This document shows, in pieces, positions 52,381-60,418 of a stretch of 64,000 nt of DNA (the first letter of the stretch is position 1; the number at the start of each line of letters is the position of its first letter). The stretch is from Mesonia sp. HuA40 (GTDB taxonomy: Bacteria > Bacteroidota > Bacteroidia > Flavobacteriales > Flavobacteriaceae), in the NCBI RefSeq assembly GCF_008017835.1, contig NZ_VRLT01000059.1, positions 186,001 through 250,000 on the forward strand. The letters run 5' to 3'. The translations under genes were made by a program, and so were the position numbers. The notes beneath the pieces were generated by a model. That model was not told the DNA's origin and ran no database searches. It worked only from the letters and a program-made list of their open reading frames with translations.

Positions 52381-53982
52381 CTATTCTTTAATCTCAACAA
52401 TTTTCAATTGGCTCGAAAGTTTTTGGTTACTTGATATGACTAAAGTAATTTCATTTTCTCGAGTATAAGTAACTAATTTTTCTAAATACGAATCAGGATT
52501 TGCAAATTCGTGCTCAACAAAAAGCATCTTGGGCTTTTTAAGTAGTGCTCTTAGTAGAAAAATAAGCTGTTCCAATTTAAAGGTTATCACATCACCATTG
52601 GGTACAATATATTGCTGCAAGCCAAATGGTAAAGTCTGTATTTCATCTATTAAACTGAAATATGTAAGTATTGAAAAAACGTCTTTTTCTTTAATGCCTT
52701 TCCTATTTAAGGTTAGATTTTCCCATAAAGTACCTTCAAAAATCTGGTCATCGCGTAAAACTAAGCCAAGATAATTACGGTAATTTTTTAATGACACTGT
52801 ATAGATTTCACGTCCGTCAAAATATATTTTCCCATCTTTCGACTTTTTAACTCCGGTAAGGTAATAGAAAAGATCTCGGGTTTTTAAATCGTTCCCTACC
52901 ACATTAATTTGGTCCCCACGGTTTATGACTAAATCAGCTACGCTCAATTTACTGCTATGTAGCCTAAAAATATGTAATGGAAAAAGGCTAATCTCTGGAC
53001 TTAAAGTATCGGTGTTAAAATCTAATTTTTTTTCACCTATTTCTTCTAATTTTTCAATGGCTGTAGAAACATCATAAATTGTTTCAAGACCCAATACTAG
53101 TTTTTCGACAGAATTAATCAATAACAAAATAATGATTTCTGCTGCCACAAACTGTCCGATATTCATCTGCTGGTTAAGCACCAGTAATCCTCCTATAATT
53201 AGTAAACCAGCAGTTACCGTAACTTTAAAAACAACCATTATTTTAAATTGGCTTTTTAAAATAGAAAAATGATTTTGCCGATGCTTCAGGTATGATTCAA
53301 CTAATTGATTGTTCTTATTTAATTCTATATTATTGGAGGCAATTTTTAAACTTATGTAGTTTTTGGCTACTTGTTGAACCCAATAAGCTACTTTATACTT
53401 ACTTTTTGACTCCTGTAGACTAGAAACTAATGCTTTATCAAAGGTAAAACGTAACAAAATATAAAACAAAATGACCAATAGAAATCCAAACACAATAAAG
53501 AATGGGTGGTATAAACTTAATAGTAATAATCCTAACAATATTTGTAAAACTGCTGCAGGTACATCTAAAAGTAATTTTTGCAATCCTTTTTGTAAGTTTA
53601 TAACATCAAAAAAACGATTGGCTAATTCTGGGGGATATTTATCAATAAGTTCTCTTACCCTTATTTTAGGAATCCTGTAAATCAGGTCAAATGAGGTGCG
53701 TACAAATAGTTTTTGCTGTATATTTTCTATAATATCTAGCTGTAGTATTTGAAGACCTCCTGCAAAACCTACACCCAAAGTTACAATGATGACTAATATA
53801 ATCCAAGAACTACTAATTTGAGCACCTTGTAATAAATTGATAATAGCCTGAATACCTAGCGGTAAACTTAAACTGATAATCCCAGCGAAAATAGCATAGT
53901 ATAATATTTGAAAAATATCTTTTCTATCTAGGGCTAACAAATCAACTATTTTCTTTAAAGCTGGAATTCTATTTTTTTCCAT
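52381..53982 (-). CDS. ABC-exporter-like membrane protein with degenerate nucleotide-binding domain
   Basis: A 533-residue protein with the architecture of an ABC exporter half-transporter. Residues 25-300 contain about six helices (YYAIFAGIISLSLPLGIQAI; LQILLGLLLLSLYHPFF), and 330-533 align in order with an ABC ATPase, but every nucleotide motif is changed: GNDLKTRD at 363-370 for the Walker A, Arg410 at the Q-loop (GLVLRDDQIFEGT is otherwise conserved), ITFKL at 466-470 for LSGGQ, LFVEHE at 487-492 for Walker B, and SSNQ for the H-loop. RALLKKPK and WENLTL still mark the fold. ATP hydrolysis is therefore unlikely. It overlaps the TetR gene by 14 bases. Confidence 0.85.
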   Translation of the reverse strand: MEKNRIPALKKIVDLLALDRKDIFQILYYAIFAGIISLSLPLGIQAIINLLQGAQISSSWIILVIIVTLGVGFAGGLQILQLDIIENIQQKLFVRTSFDLIYRIPKIRVRELIDKYPPELANRFFDVINLQKGLQKLLLDVPAAVLQILLGLLLLSLYHPFFIVFGFLLVILFYILLRFTFDKALVSSLQESKSKYKVAYWVQQVAKNYISLKIASNNIELNKNNQLVESYLKHRQNHFSILKSQFKIMVVFKVTVTAGLLIIGGLLVLNQQMNIGQFVAAEIIILLLINSVEKLVLGLETIYDVSTAIEKLEEIGEKKLDFNTDTLSPEISLFPLHIFRLHSSKLSVADLVINRGDQINVVGNDLKTRDLFYYLTGVKKSKDGKIYFDGREIYTVSLKNYRNYLGLVLRDDQIFEGTLWENLTLNRKGIKEKDVFSILTYFSLIDEIQTLPFGLQQYIVPNGDVITFKLEQLIFLLRALLKKPKMLFVEHEFANPDSYLEKLVTYTRENEITLVISSNQKLSSQLKIVEIKE

Positions 53983-54655
53983 AGAGCGTTACTTTATCAT
54001 TAAATAAATCCATAAAAAAATCTTGCACCCTATTTTTGTCTTCACCTTCAATTGAATTAGGGAAATGCTTTCGCAAAAATTGTTGCTTTAGGGTACCTTG
54101 TACAAGTTGATGAGCTAAAGACTTTTTAAACGAATATTCAGGTAAAGCTGTCTGAATAATGGTGCTTATGCGTTCTACTAATTCCTTGTACACTCTAAAA
54201 TTCCCGGCTTTATTTTCTGCATCTACTTCGCGAACTTGAAATGCTTTTGCATATTCTTCTACCACTATCGCCTGTAATTTTTTGATAGAAATGGTATCAT
54301 GATGTGGTAAATCTTGGGGTGACCCAGTTATAACTTCTATTGTTTTATAAAGGACTGCGGTAGGCTCCGTTAAACTTTGGGTTTCTAAGACAAGATTGTA
54401 TTCAACCCAACGCCAATAATAAGATATTAAATATAGTAAAAGCTTGTGTTTGTTTTCAAAATAACGGTATATAGAGCTTTCATTAGATCCTATTTGATTA
54501 GCAAGTTTCTTAAATGTAAAACCGTCTAAACCTCCTTCTTGCATTAGTTCAATACTATGCTTAATGATCTTACGTCCTAGAGCAGTTTCTAACGGATTTT
54601 TAAGGTAAATAACTGGTGGTATGACAAAATGTAATTGATTAACCAGTTTTTTCAT
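53969..54655 (-). CDS. TetR/AcrR family transcriptional regulator
   Basis: A 228-residue regulator with an N-terminal helix-turn-helix of about residues 27-75 (LGRKIIKHSIELMQEGGLDG, then FKKLANQIGSNESSIYRYFE and KHKLLLYLI). The C-terminal ligand-binding half is all helical and not assigned to a subfamily. It is the first gene of the operon that encodes the ABC-HlyD-TolC exporter, so it probably represses its own operon and responds to a molecule that the exporter handles. A 22-bp palindrome 43 bases upstream of its start is the best operator candidate. Confidence 0.9.
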   Translation of the reverse strand: MKKLVNQLHFVIPPVIYLKNPLETALGRKIIKHSIELMQEGGLDGFTFKKLANQIGSNESSIYRYFENKHKLLLYLISYYWRWVEYNLVLETQSLTEPTAVLYKTIEVITGSPQDLPHHDTISIKKLQAIVVEEYAKAFQVREVDAENKAGNFRVYKELVERISTIIQTALPEYSFKKSLAHQLVQGTLKQQFLRKHFPNSIEGEDKNRVQDFFMDLFNDKVTLYGKK

Positions 54656-54672
54656 AAAGTTATCTTTACTTG

Positions 54673-54680
54673 CAAATATA
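54673..54680 (-). promoter_or_regulatory. Candidate -7 box TATATTTG for the TetR-ABC-HlyD-TolC operon
   Basis: Exact TAnnTTTG match on the minus strand, 17 bases upstream of the TetR ATG. The nearest upstream TTG (54708-54710) is 27 bases away and sits at the centre of the palindrome described next. Confidence 0.5.
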
Positions 54681-54697
54681 GTAGTAATACTATTAAA

Positions 54698-54719
54698 ATT
54701 TTCTTATCAATAAGAAAAT
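54698..54719. promoter_or_regulatory. 22-bp palindrome, likely TetR operator
   Basis: ATTTTCTTAT at 54698-54707 and ATAAGAAAAT at 54710-54719 are perfect 10-bp arms around a CA centre. Position just upstream of the -7 box, where a bound dimer would block polymerase, and the adjacent TetR gene suggest an autoregulatory operator. Confidence 0.6.
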
Positions 54720-54884
54720 CTTTAAAATTTCACATTTTCATAACACTAAATTAATTTTATAGACAAAAGACGAAAAATTATCAACTTCTAAATTTTAATC
54801 AAAATAAGATTTTTAGTCTGTTTGAAGTATTATATTTTTTTAAAATTTAAAAAACTCTATATTGTTTTAGAAAATAATTAACAC

Positions 54885-57209
54885 CTAATCTAAAACCTTA
54901 AGCTTGGCAAAGCGAAGTAATAATTTTTTGAGTCCTCCATTTTCAAAATTTATCTCTGCTTTTTTATCTTGACCACCCCCTTCTAATCCTACTACCTTGC
55001 CCCGCCCAAAACGTAAGTGTTCGACCAATGTACCTACTTCTAATTGAAGTACTTCTTTATCAATTCTTGCAGCGCTCTGGCTATTTTGAGGTCTTATTTT
55101 TCTTAATTTTCGAAGTTGCTCTTCACTAGGCTTATGAGCAGGAGGGGGAACTCCTGGAGTTGGCTTATTTTGCCTTAATTTACTTTTATCGACCTCACCG
55201 AACAAATCAGGATTTACAAATGAATTACCTCTTAGTTCATCGGGTGGCATAAGATATTCTTTATATTGCTCGTCGATTTCTTCTATAAAACGGCTAGGTT
55301 CGGCATCTATAAGTTTTCCCCACCGATAACGAGACAGCGTGTAGGTTAAATAAGCTTTTTTCTCTGCCCTAGTTAAAGCCACATAAAATAACCTTCGCTC
55401 TTCTTCAAGTTCAGATCGCGTATTCATACTCATCCCTGAAGGGAATAGATCTTCTTCTAAACCTACAATATAAACATATGGGAACTCCAAGCCCTTTGCT
55501 AAATGGATGGTCATTAGCGCTACTTTATTTTCATCGTCTGTTGCATTATCCAAGTCGGTAGCTAGGGCGACATCTTCAAGAAATTCAGAAATATTACCCG
55601 TAGCATCAGCGAGTTCTTTCTGTTCTTCGACAAAATCTTTTAACCCATTAAGCAATTCTTCAACGTTTTCAATACGCGCAACTCCCTCTGGCGTCCCGTC
55701 TTTTTTTAGTTCTTGAACCAATCCCGTTTTTTTAGCTACCATTTCGGTAAGCACAAAAGCATCAGAATTTTTTGCTGTAACCTGAAAACTCTTTATCATC
55801 GTAGCAAATTGGGTTAATTTACCTCTTGTGCGGGAGTTGATTCCGGTATTGAGTTCGTGTAAATGCTCAATGATTTGAAATATAGATTTATCATATGAGT
55901 TTGCTGCTAGAATTAAACGATCTAGAGTAGTCGCCCCAATACCCCTAGCGGGATAATTGATAATTCTTTTTAAGGCCTCTTCGTCATTCGGGTTCACTAT
56001 AACCCTTAGATAAGCCAAAACGTCTTTGATTTCTTTTCTTTGATAAAATGAAGTTCCTCCGTAAATACGGTAAGGAATATCGCGCTTTCTTAACGCATCT
56101 TCTATAGCTCTACTTTGTGCGTTGGTTCTGTAAAGTACGGCAAAGTCGCCATTACTCAGGTGGTTATTCATTCTGTTTTCAAATATAGAGCTAGCAACAA
56201 ATCGACCCTCTTCCCCATCGTTTAGAAGTCGGTTGACTTGAATTTTAGGACCATCATCATTATCAGTCCACACCACTTTTTCTAGCTTTACTTTATTTTT
56301 GTCTATTACCGAGTTGGCTGCATTGACTATATTTTTAGTAGAGCGGTAATTTTGTTCTAAGCGATAGGTTCTAACGTCTTCATAATCTTTTTGAAAATTC
56401 AAGATGTTATTGATATTAGCTCCACGAAAGGCATATATACTTTGAGCGTCATCGCCCACAACGCAAATATTTTGAAATTTATCACTCAACGCCCTAACGA
56501 TTAGATACTGCGAATGATTGGTATCTTGGTACTCATCAACTAAAATATACCTAAACCTATCTTGATATTTAGCTAAAACACGAGGAAAACGAGTTAATAA
56601 TTCATTAGTTTTGAGCAAGAGGTCGTCAAAATCCATTGCTCCGGCCTTAAAACATCTCTTTACATACTCATCATAAATTTCGCCTAGTCGTGGCCTTTTC
56701 GCCATAGCATCGGCTTCTTGCAAATCGGGATTGGCATAATATGCTTTAACAGTAATTAAACTGTTTTTAAAAGAAGAAATTCTAGAAAATACTTGCTTGT
56801 ACTTATAAATGTCTTTATCTAAGTTCTTCTCTTTAATTATAGTTCTAATTAATCTTTGGGAATCTTCGGAATCATAGATTGTAAAATTAGAAGGGTACCC
56901 CAGCTTATCGGCTTCAATACGGAGCAAACGAGCAAAGATAGAGTGAAATGTACCCATCCATAAATTTTTAGCTTCACTTGCACCTACAATTTTCGCAATT
57001 CGAGCCTTCATTTCTCTAGCTGCCTTGTTAGTAAAAGTAAGAGCAAGAATATTAAAAGGGTCTACCCCTTGTTGCATAAGGTGTGCTATTCTAAATGTAA
57101 GTACACGAGTTTTTCCAGATCCAGCACCAGCAATAACAATCATTGCTCCGTCTTTTTGTAAAACAGGAGCTCTTTGCGCTTCATTAAGTCCTTCTATAAA
57201 TTTATTCAC
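54885..57209 (-). CDS. UvrD/PcrA-type superfamily 1 DNA helicase
   Basis: A 774-residue 3'-5' DNA helicase for nucleotide-excision and mismatch repair or replication restart. Motif I is IVIAGAGSGKTRVLTFRIAH near residue 30, motif II VDEYQDTNHSQYLI, motif III VGDDAQSIYAFRGANI, motif IV QNYRSTKNIVNAAN, motif V/VI LMTIHLAKGLEFPYVYIVG and LFYVALTRAEK. A C-terminal Tudor-like region (VGTLVEHLRFGRGKVVGLEG) matches PcrA. The start codon is GTG at 57209. Divergent from the glutamate-synthase-like gene. Confidence 0.94.
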   Translation of the reverse strand: MNKFIEGLNEAQRAPVLQKDGAMIVIAGAGSGKTRVLTFRIAHLMQQGVDPFNILALTFTNKAAREMKARIAKIVGASEAKNLWMGTFHSIFARLLRIEADKLGYPSNFTIYDSEDSQRLIRTIIKEKNLDKDIYKYKQVFSRISSFKNSLITVKAYYANPDLQEADAMAKRPRLGEIYDEYVKRCFKAGAMDFDDLLLKTNELLTRFPRVLAKYQDRFRYILVDEYQDTNHSQYLIVRALSDKFQNICVVGDDAQSIYAFRGANINNILNFQKDYEDVRTYRLEQNYRSTKNIVNAANSVIDKNKVKLEKVVWTDNDDGPKIQVNRLLNDGEEGRFVASSIFENRMNNHLSNGDFAVLYRTNAQSRAIEDALRKRDIPYRIYGGTSFYQRKEIKDVLAYLRVIVNPNDEEALKRIINYPARGIGATTLDRLILAANSYDKSIFQIIEHLHELNTGINSRTRGKLTQFATMIKSFQVTAKNSDAFVLTEMVAKKTGLVQELKKDGTPEGVARIENVEELLNGLKDFVEEQKELADATGNISEFLEDVALATDLDNATDDENKVALMTIHLAKGLEFPYVYIVGLEEDLFPSGMSMNTRSELEEERRLFYVALTRAEKKAYLTYTLSRYRWGKLIDAEPSRFIEEIDEQYKEYLMPPDELRGNSFVNPDLFGEVDKSKLRQNKPTPGVPPPAHKPSEEQLRKLRKIRPQNSQSAARIDKEVLQLEVGTLVEHLRFGRGKVVGLEGGGQDKKAEINFENGGLKKLLLRFAKLKVLD

Positions 57210-57359
57210 AATGCATTTTTTTTGAGGCGTGAATTTATCAAAAAATTAAAAATTAAACTCATAAATGTTCTAGAGATATTAAAATAAAAACTTTTTAGTT
57301 TACCGAATAAATTAAATACCTTAGTCCAAAAAATAAAATTTTGCTTTAATTCAAATTTA

Positions 57360-58964
57360 ATGGATGCTATTCTAGATTTTTTAGGTAACCTTGCCTGGTG
57401 GCAATGGCTTCTTGTTGTTGTGCTTATAGTTGCGATAAGAGATTTGTTTTTTAATAAAAAGCATATTATCACACGGAATTTTCCCGTGGTCGGACACTTC
57501 AGATATATGTTAGAAAGTATTGGTCCCGAGCTTCGTCAATATATTGTAGCAAACAACCGTGAAGAATTGCCTTTTGATAGGATTCAACGCGGTTGGATTT
57601 ACGCTTCGGCGAAAAATCAGAATAATTACGAGGGTTTTGGAAGTGATCGTGACATTTACGCAACTAATTATATTTTTATCAATAATGCGATGATGCCCTA
57701 CCGATTGCCCGAGAACCATCCAAATGTAAAGGACCCTTATTTTTTACCATGTGCTAAAGTAATGGGACTTTCGAAAAATCGAAGAAGACCTTATAGGCCT
57801 GCTTCGGCAATCAATGTTTCTGCTATGAGTTTTGGAAGTTTATCGGCTAAAGCTATTGAATCTCTAAACCGAGGGGTAAAAATGGCCAATGCTTTTCACA
57901 ACACAGGGGAAGGTGGTGTATCCCCATACCATAAAAAAGGCGGCGATTTAATGCTACAGATAGGAACGGGTTATTTCGGAATTCGTGACGATGAAGGAAA
58001 TTTTAGTATGGATAAACTCGTTAAACTGTGCGAAGACAACCCTCAAATTAGGGCAATAGAAATTAAACTATCACAAGGAGCTAAACCCGGTAAAGGAGGT
58101 GTTTTACCAGCTTCTAAAATTACCAAAGAGATTTCAGAAATTAGACATGTCCCCTTAAATAAGGATGTTATCTCACCCCCATATCATTCGGCTTTCACCG
58201 ATGTTCCTTCAATGGTTGATTTCATCGAAGACATTGCAGACAAAACAGGCCTACCAGTTGGTGTAAAAGCCGCAATTGGTAAAACTAAAGGTTGGAAGCA
58301 ATTGGCTGAATTGATGAAAGAAACAGGAAAAGGACCAGATTTTATAAGTATTGATGGCGGTGAAGGAGGTACAGGTGCTGCACCTCCTAGTTTTGCCGAT
58401 CACGTTGCTGTGCCTTGGGCCTATGGATTTAAAAGTGTGTATAGAATATTTAAAGATTATGATCTCACCAAAGATATTTTCTTTATAGGTAGTGGTAAAT
58501 TAGGTTTTCCCTCCTCGGCTATTATGGCTTTTGCCATGGGAGCAGATTGTATAAACGTTGCTCGCGAAGCTATGATTAGTATAGGGTGTATACAGGCCCA
58601 ATCCTGTCATAACAACACCTGTCCTACTGGTATTGCTACACAAAACAAATGGTTGCAACGAGGTATTGATGTAAAAGACAAAGCCAAACGAAATCTTTTT
58701 TATTTTAAAAACTTTAGAAAAGAAGTTTTAGAAATTACACACGCTTGTGGATATGAGCACCCTTGTGAGTTTACTATGGATGATGTAAACATTAACCTTA
58801 GCGATCAAGATTTTACAAAGACACTAGCCGATGCTTACGAATACCATAAAACTAAGGTTGATTTTAAGGGTATGGAGGCAATTCAAAATTGCCCTTACTT
58901 AGGCGGAAATTATCAAAAAGAAAAATCTGAAGAAGACGTTAAAAAAGACACTGTACGATATTAA
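57360..58964 (+). CDS. FMN-binding glutamate-synthase family protein, membrane anchored
   Basis: A 534-residue protein resembling the FMN and Fe-S part of the large subunit of glutamate synthase. A single N-terminal membrane helix (WWQWLLVVVLIVAIRDLFF) is followed by the TIM-barrel with INVSAMSFGSLSAKAIESLN, ISIDGGEGGTGAAPPSF and FIGSGKLGFPSSA, and the cluster motif GCIQAQSCHNNTCPTGIATQ (Cys-x5-Cys-x4-Cys). It lacks the glutaminase and C-terminal beta-helix domains. Its reaction is unknown; NAD(P)H-dependent glutamate synthase activity should not be assumed. A DUF7935-like gene follows after 2 bases. Confidence 0.92.
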   Translation: MDAILDFLGNLAWWQWLLVVVLIVAIRDLFFNKKHIITRNFPVVGHFRYMLESIGPELRQYIVANNREELPFDRIQRGWIYASAKNQNNYEGFGSDRDIYATNYIFINNAMMPYRLPENHPNVKDPYFLPCAKVMGLSKNRRRPYRPASAINVSAMSFGSLSAKAIESLNRGVKMANAFHNTGEGGVSPYHKKGGDLMLQIGTGYFGIRDDEGNFSMDKLVKLCEDNPQIRAIEIKLSQGAKPGKGGVLPASKITKEISEIRHVPLNKDVISPPYHSAFTDVPSMVDFIEDIADKTGLPVGVKAAIGKTKGWKQLAELMKETGKGPDFISIDGGEGGTGAAPPSFADHVAVPWAYGFKSVYRIFKDYDLTKDIFFIGSGKLGFPSSAIMAFAMGADCINVAREAMISIGCIQAQSCHNNTCPTGIATQNKWLQRGIDVKDKAKRNLFYFKNFRKEVLEITHACGYEHPCEFTMDDVNINLSDQDFTKTLADAYEYHKTKVDFKGMEAIQNCPYLGGNYQKEKSEEDVKKDTVRY

Positions 58965-58966
58965 TT

Positions 58967-59485
58967 ATGGAAGAAAACTTAATACAATTAGCCTTTTATC
59001 TTTTACCAGCAATTTTAGTTGCCTTAATTAATTATTATTTCTTTAACAGCTATTTTAGGGCTGAAAGTAAAAAACAATTATTTGAAATACGCAAACAAAA
59101 CAGCAAACAAACCTTACCCGTAAGACTACAGGCTTTAGAGCGTTTAACACTTTTGTTAGAGCGCATAGACCCAGGAAGTTTACTCATTAGAATAAAACCA
59201 ACTAGTGAAGACAAAAATGAATATGAAAATTTACTCATACAGCACATAGAACAGGAATTTGAACACAATATCTCGCAACAGATTTATGTAAGTGAAGGTT
59301 GCTGGAATGCGATTAGAGCTACCAAAAACGCAACCATTGCCCTTATTCGAAAAACCAATATGAGCGAGAGTGTTGACTCTCCCACTAAGTTAAGAGAAAT
59401 TATTTTATCTGAAATGATGGAAAAAAGTTCACCTAGTCAAACTGGTTTGGCCTACATTAAACAAGAAGTTAAGGGGCTTTGGTAA
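58967..59485 (+). CDS. DUF7935-like membrane protein
   Basis: A 172-residue protein with one N-terminal membrane helix (LAFYLLPAILVALINYYFF) and a cytoplasmic helical body: KQNSKQTLPVRLQALERLTL, LLERIDPGSLLIRI, EQEFEHNISQQIYVSEG and the C-terminal GLAYIKQEVKGLW. I recognise it as a conserved Bacteroidota protein of the DUF7935 type with no known role. It is coupled to the FMN-binding glutamate-synthase-like gene with a 2-base gap; both have an N-terminal membrane anchor and could form a complex, which is inference. Confidence 0.78.
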   Translation: MEENLIQLAFYLLPAILVALINYYFFNSYFRAESKKQLFEIRKQNSKQTLPVRLQALERLTLLLERIDPGSLLIRIKPTSEDKNEYENLLIQHIEQEFEHNISQQIYVSEGCWNAIRATKNATIALIRKTNMSESVDSPTKLREIILSEMMEKSSPSQTGLAYIKQEVKGLW

Positions 59486-59512
59486 GCCATTAAATTTTAA
59501 AACAAAAAATTT

Positions 59513-60418
59513 TTATCGTAGCTCATTCTCATCTGAATGGGCTGCTTTTTTTTGTGCATATAAATAACCTTGCTGCCACCATTCTGACATTAGTTTTTTA
59601 TCAAAAATTAATGAGTTTTCTGTTAATTTACTAGGCGTGTAATAAAGATTTAAGGTGACATTATTATTTATGGCTGCTAACTTTCCTTCAATTATATTAC
59701 TGCGTTCGACTTGATCGAGCATAAATCCGAAAAGGTTTACCATAAGCGAGAAAGGGTTGTTCCCCAGTACTTTATTATGCTCCATATTTTCAGATTCTAG
59801 CACAATTGCATCAATTTCTGTAGCACCACGCCGTATTGCTTCACGAATAGGCACTAGTGAACCAAAACCTCCATCGGCATACTCACAACCATTTTTCTTC
59901 ACCAAACTCATAAATGGCGTGTAGTTGCAAGAAATCCAGATCCATTCGCAAAATTCATCATAGTTAAAATTTTTAATTGATTTATATTCCACCTTGTTTT
60001 TGGTAAGGTTTGAAACGGTAACTACTACATCGGTTACACTTTCTTTAATCAATCGAAATTCTTCTGGTGTGATTTTTTGACGTATGAGTTTGTGTAGATT
60101 TTTACTTTCTCCAAACGTACGTTTATTTTTTATGAACTGAATTAGCGTATTAATGAAGTTAATGCCTACATACTCTCTATTCTCTTTTTTCTTAATGGTA
60201 AAAGGATTAATACTAAAAATACTAGATTGCGTGACCTGTGTATAAGTATTGTACAGCTTATCTAGTTTACCGATAGCTAAGTGAGGAATTAATAAACTAC
60301 CCGTAGATGAACCAACAAAAATAGAATATTTCTTATTTTGTGTACGAATTAAAAATTCAGCTACACCACCTGCATAGGCGCCTTTACTACCCCCACCCGA
60401 GATAACCAATGCCTTCAT
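59513..60418 (-). CDS. Patatin-like phospholipase
   Basis: A 301-residue serine acyl-hydrolase of the patatin family. The oxyanion-hole loop is ISGGGSKGAYAGGVAEFL at the N-terminus, the nucleophile elbow is GSSTGSLLIP (GxSxG), and the catalytic Asp lies in YADGGFGSLVP (DGG). All parts of the Ser-Asp dyad are present, so it is probably active on phospholipids or other acyl esters. No signal peptide is seen. The ATG overlaps the stop of the M1 peptidase gene by one base (TAATG), so the two are co-transcribed. Confidence 0.9.
   Translation of the reverse strand: MKALVISGGGSKGAYAGGVAEFLIRTQNKKYSIFVGSSTGSLLIPHLAIGKLDKLYNTYTQVTQSSIFSINPFTIKKKENREYVGINFINTLIQFIKNKRTFGESKNLHKLIRQKITPEEFRLIKESVTDVVVTVSNLTKNKVEYKSIKNFNYDEFCEWIWISCNYTPFMSLVKKNGCEYADGGFGSLVPIREAIRRGATEIDAIVLESENMEHNKVLGNNPFSLMVNLFGFMLDQVERSNIIEGKLAAINNNVTLNLYYTPSKLTENSLIFDKKLMSEWWQQGYLYAQKKAAHSDENELR

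Noticed and set aside
57206-57472. 88-codon minus-strand ORF between the helicase and the glutamate-synthase-like gene
   Set aside because: Half of it is the antisense of the glutamate-synthase-like gene and the rest is low-complexity AT-rich sequence with no recognisable features.
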